Below are positions 26,001-33,225 of a stretch of DNA of 33,225 nucleotides, piece by piece. Within the stretch, counting starts at the first letter, position 1. Every line of letters begins with the position of its first letter. Under the pieces are notes generated by a model. The model had not been told where the DNA came from. It did not search any database and saw nothing but the letters and a program-made list of their open reading frames with translations. Made by a program: the position numbers and the translations under genes. The stretch comes from Planctomycetaceae bacterium (lineage in GTDB: Bacteria; Planctomycetota; Planctomycetia; Pirellulales; Pirellulaceae). Where the stretch lies: positions 1-33,225 of the forward strand of contig JAEUIP010000003.1 of assembly GCA_016795075.1 (NCBI GenBank). The letters run 5' to 3'.

Positions 26001-26216
26001 ACCAATCGACAAAACCAGAACCAACCAAGCGAAAGATCGGGAAGAAAAGCTCAATCGTGTTTGCCAGTTCCATGATTCAGGATCGTGGGAACGATTGGCC
26101 AGAGCCTTTACTCTGGCGGTGCCTAAATAAGTGAAGGGGAGTCTCCCACAGACGCTACCTGAAAAACCGCCGAGGGGAGTCCCCGTTTGGCACAAGCGTT
26201 TAGCATTTTGCGGCAA
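23001..26216 (-). CDS. very large exported TPR-rich protein heading the ExbB/ExbD operon
   Basis: A frame of 1071 residues. Almost the whole length is helical repeat of TPR/Sel1-like type (for example RERGFYDAAEYYLEKLAADP near 93-112, and AATRCYEQALKLTAGQAQEPD near the C-terminus). A signal-like segment SRSFAWLVLVLSIGWHGVELHGQ is at about 59-81. The first 54 residues do not look natural, so the true start may be the TTG at 26052-26054, which would place the signal peptide at the N-terminus; ATG at 26216 is the only upstream ATG. It should be a periplasmic scaffold with no catalytic motif visible. It lies 22 bases before the second TPR gene. Shared operon with ExbB-ExbD-ExbD suggests it belongs to that energised envelope machine. 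Confidence 0.85.
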   Translation of the reverse strand: MPQNAKRLCQTGTPLGGFSGSVCGRLPFTYLGTARVKALANRSHDPESWNWQTRLSFSSRSFAWLVLVLSIGWHGVELHGQVSPDRVDQFLQAARERGFYDAAEYYLEKLAADPAVAASIKQEIPFRRAQLLFEKTRTLNDVNELKQAWGEAVEISNQQLANSTDLNRRLQAIQLITQVHVGLAEFQRRQAKLPWDRLAESPVHAEEARKELTKAVEAYTKGADLLLEELREARRSTDPARRATFDENTHRFLNHLVSKMLNLDRVASTYPKSSPEFKEMMEKLVVDNAEYAGKYKSPPPYDMYFQMYRVRALLQLDKWQEAAPVIDDILLLDASYYRPLKREVVLLGFDVWFREAPFKIELAIAQLEKVAAELTEADMASELSQRIKLALAKAHHQRTIFTDTLDVPTPEQRVAANVSSRMRSDIARQLAKLSSPVADEARELLKEWGMKGPVENVKEVSTFGEAKQTGLDLLLQAIELQSQVGKLSESDMQLPENQALRNEMLEQADQALVWLDRSLELVTDETRRVDLNMVRLYQCQAYWVKGYYLETALIGQFLLDRFPSELGTAEAAALAAQGLNRLVMARKAASEDVEVEQRQMVHICQQVLNRWPERKETGDVAFMLITTELDRKNFAAAQEVLTKLSVDNPRRPLAELRMGIASLQEADVLGRLESATPEQLQQREERRQQAQEWLTSALSASTTEITTLHFVGAAALAQVLNDQKRFADTLQLLEQPPLAGLQRVEQNDPLVADVNVQTNMIQSAVIAYMGRMNEGGDVAATTDRVAGLLTLLQTRLKDHPRAVQILQSYYSLTLRKLREQAAGNLSDAARQNLTNATVKIFDPIIGPSDDWRLVSILGDTLLGMAESLPATQQALRTQTLEAATRCYEQALKLTAGQAQEPDVANFRVMFQVKSAAALRGQAKFEPANTQLTNLLKANPKNPAIQIELSELYQQWGIAAKDRAHLRTALMGQGKGTEAEMWGWQKLAQATISDTKNRNTFYQALYGMVTCRYQFGKLAGDQKYIDAALKAVKDQLERDKTLGGDQWYGRFDQLVKEIQQHAKKTANGIQGL

Positions 26217-26437
26217 TTCCCAGCTCCTCGGTCAGCAAGCGGTTCCCTGGCTCGTGCCCATCTCGCACATCTTAACAAATAAACCGACCCATCATCATTG
26301 CCACCGCGGAATGTCGACAAAGTTGTCGAATAACCGGTTGGCCTTTGGTCGGCATCGTTCTCATTCGGCATCCCCAACGATCCGTTGCAATCACACTGCG
26401 AAAAGGCCGCTCTGGGCGACAAGTGCGACTGCACCAT

Positions 26438-26477
26438 TAGAATCAATTCTATCAACTGGGGTAAAGTTTGGTACACT
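26438..26477 (+). promoter_or_regulatory. dyad and weak -10 box in the 376-base divergent region
   Basis: Between the TPR operon (start 26216) and the gene at 26593 there is a perfect dyad TAGAAT-CA-ATTCTA (26438-26451), followed 20 bases later by TACACT (26472-26477), a fair -10 box without a good -35. The dyad would overlap the -35 region, an operator-like position. Nothing else in 26217-26592 stands out; open frames there look accidental. Confidence 0.3.
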
Positions 26478-26592
26478 ACTCTCCTCGGCTTCCACACGTT
26501 TTCTGGGAATCTGCATCCGACCCCGTTCTGTTGTTGTGGGAGCAGGCCAAGATTGGGGCGAGCAGGATTCCGTTGTTTCGTAGAGTTTCTCC

Positions 26593-28254
26593 ATGCCACA
26601 GCAGTCGTTCCGGTTCCTGGACCCAGACTCCCCGCGCCGTGCCCCAAATTATGGTTCGCGGAAGGTGCAAATCAAGTTAATGATGCTCGTTGGTTCGCTC
26701 TTTGCCGTGGTGTGGTGCATGCAATACGCTGGCAAACCCGAGACTTGGCAGTGGCTCATGCAGATGGACAAAGACGCAAAGGTCGACGGCCCAGCACCGG
26801 GTTCCAACTCGGCGGCCGAACCGAAATCACCAGCGCTCGATGCCATTTCGACCAAACCCCAAGAAACCGATCCGGTCTGGCCCAATCCCTACGCCACGGC
26901 CTCAAACGTCTCGCAGCTGCCGCTCGCGCTGGAAGCCGTGTATTGGCGAACGGCCTTGGACCGTTTGACTCCCGACGAGAAATTCGTGTTCGTTGACGCC
27001 GTCCACCAATGGTCCACCGACTTGGCTCCCAACATCAGCAACGATCCCGTCCTACGTTCGGCCCTGACGAAATTAACAAACCTTCGCCAACGGCTCGATC
27101 AACAACTCAACTCGGCCGCGCTCCTTAATGGCCCGGACCTCGCCACAGAAACCACAGAGGCGGACCTAGCCCCGCCGGACTCCGCCACCACCACCGAAGA
27201 CATCGAACAAGACGATAACGAAGCGGACGACGACACCCAGCCGAGCGACGAGTTACCGAGCCTGAATCCGTCTAGCATGGTTCGCGCGCTTTTCGAATTG
27301 CCCAACTCGATCGACATGGCCGAAGTCCAGGCAATCACGGATCACTCGCGTTGGTTAGCGAGCTATTGGACTCCCTTGATCCAGTCGGATGAGTACGCCG
27401 AGTCTTCCGCAAGTCCGGGCGTTTCTGGGGAGACACTGCGTTTGTCGGAGGCGCTGGCCAATCGCGAGCATTGGAAGCTCTTGGAGTCAAAGTTTTTGGA
27501 CCCCCACCTCTTGCGGACCATTGCTGACGGAAGTCGCTTGGGGCGTCCGAACGAGCGAGCTGCTTGGTTGCGATTTGTACAAAAAGTTGCCCCGCAACCC
27601 TCAACCGACTCGCCCACCGAAAGCTCGGAACGGATCACTCGGCAAAACTTGCTTGGTCAGCCCGATGAATTCCGCGGCCGCAAAGTCCAACTGACAGGAA
27701 CCATTCGCCGCGTCGAGTTGATTCGGCAAACCGACCCTGTGGTTGCTAAATCCATGCCCGCTACCGAATACGTCGTGGTTTGGCTACAGCCTGCCGTCAG
27801 CGGCCAAGGCCCGTATTGTGTTTACTGCACACATGACGACGTGCTGAAACAGTTGGCAAAATCCGATCCGGATCCACGACGATTGGCGAAGGTCGAGGCA
27901 CGGTTCTTCAAGCTCTACCCGTACACCACCAACCAAGGCAAAACCGCCGTCTGTCCGCTGTTAGTGACCGACGCAATCAACTTGCAAGAACTCCGTCCCG
28001 AAATCCCCAACACGTCACTCGGCACAGAGGAATGGGCCATGATCATTGGCGGTATCTCACTGTTGGCCGTTGGCTTAGCCACCGCGGGTTGGTATTCGAC
28101 CCGCTATCGCTCCGCCAATCCGTTGGGCGCCCGCAAGCGAGAGGCTGCTCAAGTCGATTGGCTTGATCAGACCCAAGTGCCGAGCACTGGCGAATCCCTG
28201 CGTGAACTGGCTGCCAACGAACAGTCTCGGGAGAATTCGCATGAGCGGACGTAG
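26593..28254 (+). CDS. membrane-anchored protein with OB-like domain, unknown function (paralogue 1)
   Basis: A 553-residue protein I do not recognise as a named family. A membrane segment is near residues 28-46 (VQIKLMMLVGSLFAVVWCM). Next come a Pro/Ser-rich linker, helical regions, a very acidic low-complexity stretch (about 195-225), and a beta-rich domain at about 350-470 (LLGQPDEFRGRKVQLTGTI ... VEARFFKLYPYT ... AVCPLLVTDAI). A second membrane segment is at about 479-502 (EWAMIIGGISLLAVGLATAGWYS), with a short polar tail. The beta domain pattern (gap-free strand, 'GTI', later 'FFKLY') suggests an OB-like fold; this is weak inference. It overlaps the next gene by 14 bases. No strong Shine-Dalgarno sequence before the ATG. 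Confidence 0.85.
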   Translation: MPQQSFRFLDPDSPRRAPNYGSRKVQIKLMMLVGSLFAVVWCMQYAGKPETWQWLMQMDKDAKVDGPAPGSNSAAEPKSPALDAISTKPQETDPVWPNPYATASNVSQLPLALEAVYWRTALDRLTPDEKFVFVDAVHQWSTDLAPNISNDPVLRSALTKLTNLRQRLDQQLNSAALLNGPDLATETTEADLAPPDSATTTEDIEQDDNEADDDTQPSDELPSLNPSSMVRALFELPNSIDMAEVQAITDHSRWLASYWTPLIQSDEYAESSASPGVSGETLRLSEALANREHWKLLESKFLDPHLLRTIADGSRLGRPNERAAWLRFVQKVAPQPSTDSPTESSERITRQNLLGQPDEFRGRKVQLTGTIRRVELIRQTDPVVAKSMPATEYVVVWLQPAVSGQGPYCVYCTHDDVLKQLAKSDPDPRRLAKVEARFFKLYPYTTNQGKTAVCPLLVTDAINLQELRPEIPNTSLGTEEWAMIIGGISLLAVGLATAGWYSTRYRSANPLGARKREAAQVDWLDQTQVPSTGESLRELAANEQSRENSHERT

Positions 28255-29803
28255 TCGCCCGAACGGTTCAAGTCCGTGCCATCCAGCACCCAAGGGGCCG
28301 AACGTTCCCCAAGCCAAGAAAACTTGGCCGAATGGAACGATCTGGCTTTTTTATCCCGTTCCTGGCCGTTGGTGGATGGTGCTGCTTGGCCTCGTCACTT
28401 CGTTCTCGACACTAACGACGATCGACGCTCAAATCCAAGAGGACGATCGTGTTGCCGATCTGATGGGCTTGGAACCCAGCGAATACGGACGTTTACTCGC
28501 TGCAAATCCATTGCTCGTCAATGATGCCGATTTGCAAACCGCCTTGACCGAACTAGGTGATCGCCCGTTCCGATTATTACCACAAAGTCTCTCCTCTCGT
28601 GTCGTTAGAATAAAGGGGAAGGCCGAACGCATCGTCCGTCACCCACTTCAGGACTCCTTGGACAACAGCGTCGATGAAGCACGTTCGATCTACGAGGTAC
28701 TGGTCCGGACGGTCGAATCGAAGCCGGATGACAACACGCGAACGGCCGCGACAACCGTCCGAATTTTGACGCAGCACGCACCCCAAATTTGGCGTCATTT
28801 ATCATGGCAGAATCTCGACGACGGGCGAATGGAGTGGCGATCCGGCGGTACACCGGAGCTTACGTTGAATGTGGCGGCCCTCGTCTTTGTTCTTGGTGAC
28901 AAGCAACTTTTGGCCGCCGCGACGACCCCCATCGACGAACGTGCGCCAGCCGTAGTTTCTTCCGACGATAAGTTACTGACCGGAGTGGCCAAACGCATCG
29001 AGTGGCCTGAGAAAAACATCGAGTCGCTGCTTCAACTCGGGGAGCTTGCGGCGAACGTGGACGCCGTAAAGCCAGCGCCGTCGTCACTGCCCCCAATCGA
29101 GCAAACACGGCAACGTTCCGCGGAGAACTGGAGTACGTTGGGAGGAGTTGGCTTTGACCTGGGGTTGTGGGACTTGGTAGCCCAGAGCCATCGTCGCGAA
29201 TTGCTTCCCAGTGACAATGAGCCGTTCTATCAATTGCTCGCGGCTAGTGCTCGGTGCTCACCCCCGGCCGGTACGGAACTGCCCATCCGAGATCTGATAC
29301 GCCAACCGCATCAGCTCGTAGGTCAATCGTTTCGGATTCTGGCCACGATCAAACAGGTGACCCGAGTCCCGAGCGATCCCGATGATCGAGCCACACAATT
29401 GGGCATTGCGGAGTACTATTTATTGCACGGTGTGATCGAATTGCCGCGACCGTTGCGACTAAAGTTTGATGGGGATCGTCAAATCGCATACCAGCAACAT
29501 TTTCCGATTGTGATCGCCACAACCAAGTTACCCGTTGGGCTGGGGGTTGGCGACGATGTTCGACAATGGGTCAGCGGTGATGGGCTATTGTTCAAGCTCT
29601 GGAGCTATGAATCGCTGCGTAGTCAAGCTGCGGGCGTGGACCAATGGGCACCGCTGATGGTGTCCCATAACCTGGAAATATCTGGCCCACCCGCCGACAC
29701 CACGGCGCCATGGCCGATTAGCGGTTTACTCCTGATTCCGGTGGGAGCTGGATTGTTGTTTCTGCTGGTTTTTGGGCTGCGGGGGCTAAGCCGAAGAAGT
29801 TGA
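28241..29803 (+). CDS. membrane-anchored protein with OB-like domain, unknown function (paralogue 2)
   Basis: A 520-residue protein that shares the layout of its upstream neighbour: an N-terminal membrane or signal segment (about 44-66, WWMVLLGLVTSFSTLTTIDAQ), a long soluble region, a beta-rich domain at about 355-475 (LIRQPHQLVGQSFRILATIKQVTRV ... GLLFKLWSYESLRSQ ... APLMVSHNL), and a C-terminal membrane helix (about 490-513). The blocks 'RQPxxLxGxxxxxxxTIxxV', 'FKLxxY' and 'PLxV' occur in the same order in both proteins, so they are probably diverged tandem duplicates. The frame starts earlier, at 28163, but the ATG at 28241 has GGGAG 8 bases upstream and overlaps the upstream stop, implying coupled translation. 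Function unknown. Confidence 0.85.
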   Translation: MSGRSRPNGSSPCHPAPKGPNVPQAKKTWPNGTIWLFYPVPGRWWMVLLGLVTSFSTLTTIDAQIQEDDRVADLMGLEPSEYGRLLAANPLLVNDADLQTALTELGDRPFRLLPQSLSSRVVRIKGKAERIVRHPLQDSLDNSVDEARSIYEVLVRTVESKPDDNTRTAATTVRILTQHAPQIWRHLSWQNLDDGRMEWRSGGTPELTLNVAALVFVLGDKQLLAAATTPIDERAPAVVSSDDKLLTGVAKRIEWPEKNIESLLQLGELAANVDAVKPAPSSLPPIEQTRQRSAENWSTLGGVGFDLGLWDLVAQSHRRELLPSDNEPFYQLLAASARCSPPAGTELPIRDLIRQPHQLVGQSFRILATIKQVTRVPSDPDDRATQLGIAEYYLLHGVIELPRPLRLKFDGDRQIAYQQHFPIVIATTKLPVGLGVGDDVRQWVSGDGLLFKLWSYESLRSQAAGVDQWAPLMVSHNLEISGPPADTTAPWPISGLLLIPVGAGLLFLLVFGLRGLSRRS

Positions 29804-29835
29804 ATCGTCACCTTATAAGCCGACTCGGCTCTTTC

Positions 29836-29869
29836 TATAATCGTCGGGTTGCTTTGTCGCAACCTACAA
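29836..29869 (+). promoter_or_regulatory. mdh promoter -10 box and 5' leader hairpin (REP-like)
   Basis: TATAAT at 29836-29841 has a weak -35 (TTATAA, 29813-29818) at 17 bases. A perfect hairpin GGTTGC-TTTGTC-GCAACC (29847-29864) begins about where the transcript should start, so the mRNA would carry a 5'-terminal stem. It is followed by TACAAC; on the minus strand it therefore reads TTGTAG joined to the stem, as in the 3589-3795 repeats. Confidence 0.5.
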
Positions 29870-29883
29870 CCACTGGAAAATAA

Positions 29884-30840
<957 letters not shown>

Positions 30841-30884
30841 TCTGCCCGCTTTTCCGAATTTTTAAATTTTGGAAGTCGAATTTT

Positions 30885-30919
30885 GAGTGGCACCCGTGGA
30901 AACGCGAGTGCCACTTTTT
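30885..30919 (+). terminator. intrinsic terminator after mdh
   Basis: The perfect arms AGTGGCAC (30886-30893) and GTGCCACT (30908-30915) with a 14-base loop are followed by a short T run (to 30919), 45 bases after the mdh stop. Confidence 0.85.
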
Positions 30920-31053
30920 GATGGATCCCATGCGAATAGAGTGCTGTTTTGGCCAGAAAACCCGTCAAAACTGCCACTTGACAATCTGACGATGGTTGGG
31001 GATCATACGAGGCCGATTTTTAGGGAGCGGCGTGACCTTGTGGTTTCCGTCCC

Positions 31054-31108
31054 CAATCGGCAATTGATTCGGACGGCGATTGCCTGAAAAATTGGTAAAT
31101 GGTCGTAT
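31054..31108 (+). promoter_or_regulatory. leader region of rplX: inverted repeat and weak promoter
   Basis: In the 367-base gap between mdh and rplX, CAATCG (31054-31059) and CGATTG (31077-31082) form an inverted repeat. TTGCCT (31080-31085) and TCGTAT (31103-31108), 17 bases apart, are a weak promoter candidate about 100 bases before the rplX ATG. A small GGGG-TGCT-CCCC hairpin (31121-31132) lies in the possible leader. All are tentative. Confidence 0.25.
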
Positions 31109-31207
31109 TGTCAGGGTTTTGGGGTGCTCCCCGGCCAGACACTATTTTCCTAGCACGGTTCCGAACACCCGTTTTTCGAACACATTTGTATTTCAGCGAG
31201 ATTCGTA

Positions 31208-31555
31208 ATGAAGATCCATACCGGCGATACTGTTAAAGTGATTTGTGGCGAGGATGCCGGCAAGGTGGCTCGTGTTTCTTCGGTGAACCATGAATCTGGC
31301 CGGATCGTTGTTGAAGGCGTGAACATGGTTTACAAGCATGTCCGCAAGAGCCAACGCAATCCGCAAGGTGGCCGTTTGCACATGGAAATGCCGGTTGACG
31401 CTTCGAACGTCATGGTCGTTTGCCCGCAGACTCGCAAGCCAACCCGCGTTGGTTTTCGGTACTTGGCCGATGGTTCTAAAGAACGCTACGCAAAAGTCAG
31501 TGGCGTTTCGTTGGGCGTAATCTCGCCACCGCGAAAAGCTTACGCCAAAAGCTAG
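31208..31555 (+). CDS. rplX: 50S ribosomal protein L24
   Basis: A 115-residue ribosomal protein that helps start 50S assembly. The N-terminal KOW motif is GDTVKVICGEDAGKVARVSSVNHESGRIVVEGVN (residues 6-39), followed by the family-typical YKHVRKSQRNPQGGRLHMEMPVDASNVMVVCP and KPTRVGFRYLADGSKERYAK. Length is normal. It stands alone: in most bacteria rplX sits between rplN and rplE in the spc operon, but here mdh precedes it and an unrelated gene on the other strand follows. It is preceded by a long leader and followed by its own terminator, so it is a single-gene unit. Confidence 0.96.
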   Translation: MKIHTGDTVKVICGEDAGKVARVSSVNHESGRIVVEGVNMVYKHVRKSQRNPQGGRLHMEMPVDASNVMVVCPQTRKPTRVGFRYLADGSKERYAKVSGVSLGVISPPRKAYAKS

Positions 31556-31565
31556 GCGTGTTGCT

Positions 31566-31616
31566 GAACATTGAATGTTCGGAATCATGGGGGACCCTTG
31601 TGGTCCCCTTGTTTGT
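31566..31616 (+). terminator. double hairpin terminator after rplX
   Basis: Two hairpins in tandem: GAACAT-TGA-ATGTTC (31566-31580), then GGGGACC-CTTGT-GGTCCCC (31590-31593 start, arms 31590-31596 and 31602-31608) with a T-rich tail (TTGTTTG). The second is a good intrinsic terminator, about 35 bases after the rplX stop. Confidence 0.75.
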
Positions 31617-31653
31617 TGCGCGACCAGTAATCGGAGGTCGCAGTACGAGGAAC

Positions 31654-31674
31654 GCCTACGTTGTTCCGGTAGGC
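31654..31674. repeat. small inverted repeat between rplX and the DUF3179-like gene
   Basis: GCCTAC (31654-31659) and GTAGGC (31669-31674) with a 9-base loop. The overlapping pair GGAAC/GTTCC could form an alternative fold. It lies near the 3' end of the convergent minus-strand gene. Significance unclear. Confidence 0.3.
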
Positions 31675-31760
31675 TTGGCTTGCCCCGGACCGCGTATTTG
31701 GTCGACTCTCTCCATGGAGATAGGGCACCCTTCCATTTGCGACCCGTGAAGTCGCTTCCG

Positions 31761-32489
31761 TTAAGGCTGGGGTGTTCGTACGGAGGTACCGGGATGCTTC
31801 TCTTGCCAACGGAGCAGTGGCATGATCTCGAAATCGCAATCCTCCAGGGGAAGCTCCGGCGACTTTTGCGAATAACGAGTATCTTGGAAAAGGAGTACCA
31901 ATCCTCCCTCAATATCCAAACCACCAACCTTGAGATCGCTCAACTTGGGGCGGGGTATCTCCGGCGTCGATTCCTGAATACTCACGGAGGTAGCTTCCGG
32001 TAACCGCAACACTCGAGTGCACTTCGATAGACTGCAGTGAGTTACGGCCATTTGCAATTCACCAAAATCCAATACCGCGATATGCGACATTGGACCAGTC
32101 AAGGCCTGCAAAGGAATAGCAACCGCCCGACCCTCGAAAATGATGCCGACCACAAGTTGGTGCGGGTCGACCGAGGCGGACTCGAGTTGGCGTGGCGACT
32201 CTTCCACTAGGATTGGTCCCAAAGGCGGCAACTCCAAAACCATGGACAGTCGTTTGTGATGGGGCCCCGTCATGGGCACCGGACGAACATCGCGGTTTGT
32301 CAAAGCCGCATCGTAAACGCGAGACGGACCGACACGGAAACAACTCGCGATGGGCGCGATAAACCCCTGAATACGATCTAGGGTCCAGGCAGGATGAAAA
32401 TTGGCGAGCCAGCAAATCCCGACAAGTGTTCCGACCATTCCATACTTGGCGATTTGCTTGCCGTTAAACCTAATCGCGTGCGTACGCAT
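31761..32489 (-). CDS. degenerate DUF3179-like membrane-anchored protein
   Basis: A 242-residue protein with a membrane anchor at about 17-35 (GMVGTLVGICWLANFHPAW). Residues about 85-240 follow the order of the DUF3179 family: LVVGIIFEGRAVAIPLQAL (family: LGV.LNGEARAYPL), then VTHCSLSKCTRVLR (family: VTYCPLC...), then VGGLDIEGGLVLLFQDTRYSQ (family: FGVSGLL.NSDLLMYDR.T.S.W), and RWQEKHPGTSV (family: W..W...HP.T.VL). Several family positions are lost, including CPLC replaced by CSLSKC. The ATG at 32489 has GAGGA 9 bases upstream; the frame continues to 32687. Assignment by motif order only; function unknown. Confidence 0.7.
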   Translation of the reverse strand: MRTHAIRFNGKQIAKYGMVGTLVGICWLANFHPAWTLDRIQGFIAPIASCFRVGPSRVYDAALTNRDVRPVPMTGPHHKRLSMVLELPPLGPILVEESPRQLESASVDPHQLVVGIIFEGRAVAIPLQALTGPMSHIAVLDFGELQMAVTHCSLSKCTRVLRLPEATSVSIQESTPEIPRPKLSDLKVGGLDIEGGLVLLFQDTRYSQKSPELPLEDCDFEIMPLLRWQEKHPGTSVRTPQP

Positions 32490-33154
32490 TCCGGAACATC
32501 CTCGAAATTGGTTTCCCTCATTTGCTCGCGTCGCCGTCAGAAACTGAAAGCAGAAACTCGGCAAATGACCATCGATGGCCGTGGATCGATTCGCGTAGGG
32601 TAACGATTTCATGCGGTCCGATTTGGTACCGATAAGTGTCCAATTGGTTGTGACAGGGATACACGAAGTTGCATTGGTGGCAGGCAATTTCGCGATGGAG
32701 GTGGATTGTGCCGTTAACGTGACTTTACGATGACCCTGCTCTCAAAACGACGCCTCATCGCAAATTGAGCAAGAAAAAAGATCGAACAAAAAATTGCACG
32801 AAGTGCGGCAAATTGTCCGGCTTATCAACAACCGCCGCGGTGCATTCAAAGATATCGGGCGACCTTTGTGAAATGCAGCGAAGGATTTCGGTTCTACCAT
32901 CTGTCTATACAGGGGCTTATTCCTCACCAGCTTAGGGTTGCTGCCCAGGATTTCGCATGTCCGCCCGCATGTCATTCCCCGTAGGCCAAGTTGGTTACCA
33001 CGAAGTAGGGGGCCTGGTTGATTTGTCTGGAAGCCGGCTTCCGAGTAAGATCATCTATTCGGTGGGAATCAAGAAATCAGCTGGTTCTGTGACTTGGTAG
33101 GAACGTTGCGAGACTGCTGTTCAAATCCGCGTTTTTTTTGGAGTGTTTGTCCAC
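32490..33154. other. 665-base stretch without a recognisable gene
   Basis: Between the DUF3179-like gene and the right-edge frame I see no convincing gene. A 77-codon minus-strand frame (32742-32975) has no recognisable content. On the plus strand a frame ending at 32871 encodes a helical, Arg/Lys-rich stretch (KLHEVRQIVRLINNRRG) but lacks a start codon; it could be a remnant. A short 47-codon plus-strand frame begins at 32957. None is supported enough to call. Confidence 0.4.
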
Positions 33155-33225
33155 ATGGTCCTTGATCCTGGTCCCCAAACAAAAGTTCAACCGCGAATTT
33201 CCGGTTCGATTGCCGAGCAGTACGA
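33155..33225 (+). CDS. possible start of a CDS cut by the window edge
   Basis: ATG at 33155 opens a frame that runs off the window (MVLDPGPQTKVQPRISGS...). GGAG lies at 33140-33143, 11 bases upstream, slightly far. Only 23 codons are visible and no family can be named. Confidence 0.4.
   Translation, partial: MVLDPGPQTKVQPRISGSIAEQY

Noticed and set aside
26123..26647. 174-codon minus-strand frame in the divergent region and the 150-codon plus-strand frame opposite it
   Set aside because: Both overlap the ends of better-supported genes, have composition unlike the neighbours and show no family motifs.
32742..32975. 77-codon minus-strand frame near the right edge
   Set aside because: No recognisable domain and no clear ribosome site; overlaps a plus-strand frame that looks equally coding-like.

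Overview
The window looks like chromosomal DNA of a planctomycete, most likely in or near the order Pirellulales. Supporting points are the LpxB-type lipid A gene, the TPR/ExbB/ExbD/ExbD cluster, a large ECF-like sigma factor with a long C-terminal extension, a tiny Lys/Ala-rich histone-like protein, large secreted proteins with no clear family, and mid-50s GC judged by eye. The taxonomic call is inference; no rRNA or tRNA gene was seen. The window is mostly housekeeping genes in short operons, with no phage, CRISPR array or complete insertion sequence.

Layout. 211-3586 (+): an AbgT-family transporter carrying an inserted PDZ-like domain, then pdxH, then a DUF1444-like protein. 3589-3795: an array of short palindromic repeats. 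3900-4763 (+): an MscS-type mechanosensitive channel. 4778-4918: a non-coding double inverted repeat (MITE-like). 4997-7209 (+): an ABC-2 exporter (ATPase and permease, start/stop overlap). 11075-7380 (-): fatty acid synthesis genes fabD-fabG-acpP-fabF; acpP seems to have its own promoter and a terminator-like hairpin behind it. 12392-11295 (-) ruvB and 12602-13675 (+) mrp are divergent. 14022-13915 (-): a 35-residue histone-like protein. 16814-14550 (-): lpxB followed by a site-2-protease-like membrane peptidase. 17516-16872 (-): a glycine-zipper envelope protein. 18179-17709 (-): a secreted protein with duplicated cysteine-rich (YHS/TRASH-like) modules. 18562-19920 (+): the sigma factor. 26216-19899 (-): a five-gene envelope operon (1071-aa TPR protein, second TPR protein, ExbB, ExbD, ExbD). 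26593-29803 (+): two overlapping genes for membrane-anchored proteins that look like diverged paralogues. 29899-30840 (+): malate dehydrogenase. 31208-31555 (+): ribosomal protein L24, away from its usual operon. 32489-31761 (-): a degenerate DUF3179-like protein. At the right edge a possible CDS starts at 33155 and runs off the window.

The most distinctive non-coding signal is a class of short hairpins that all carry GTAG directly at the 5' foot of the stem on the minus strand: an array of six after the DUF1444-like gene, one between acpP and fabF (where it also ends in a T run), and one at the predicted 5' end of the mdh transcript. This is the architecture of REP sequences mobilised by RAYT transposases, although no such transposase lies in the window.
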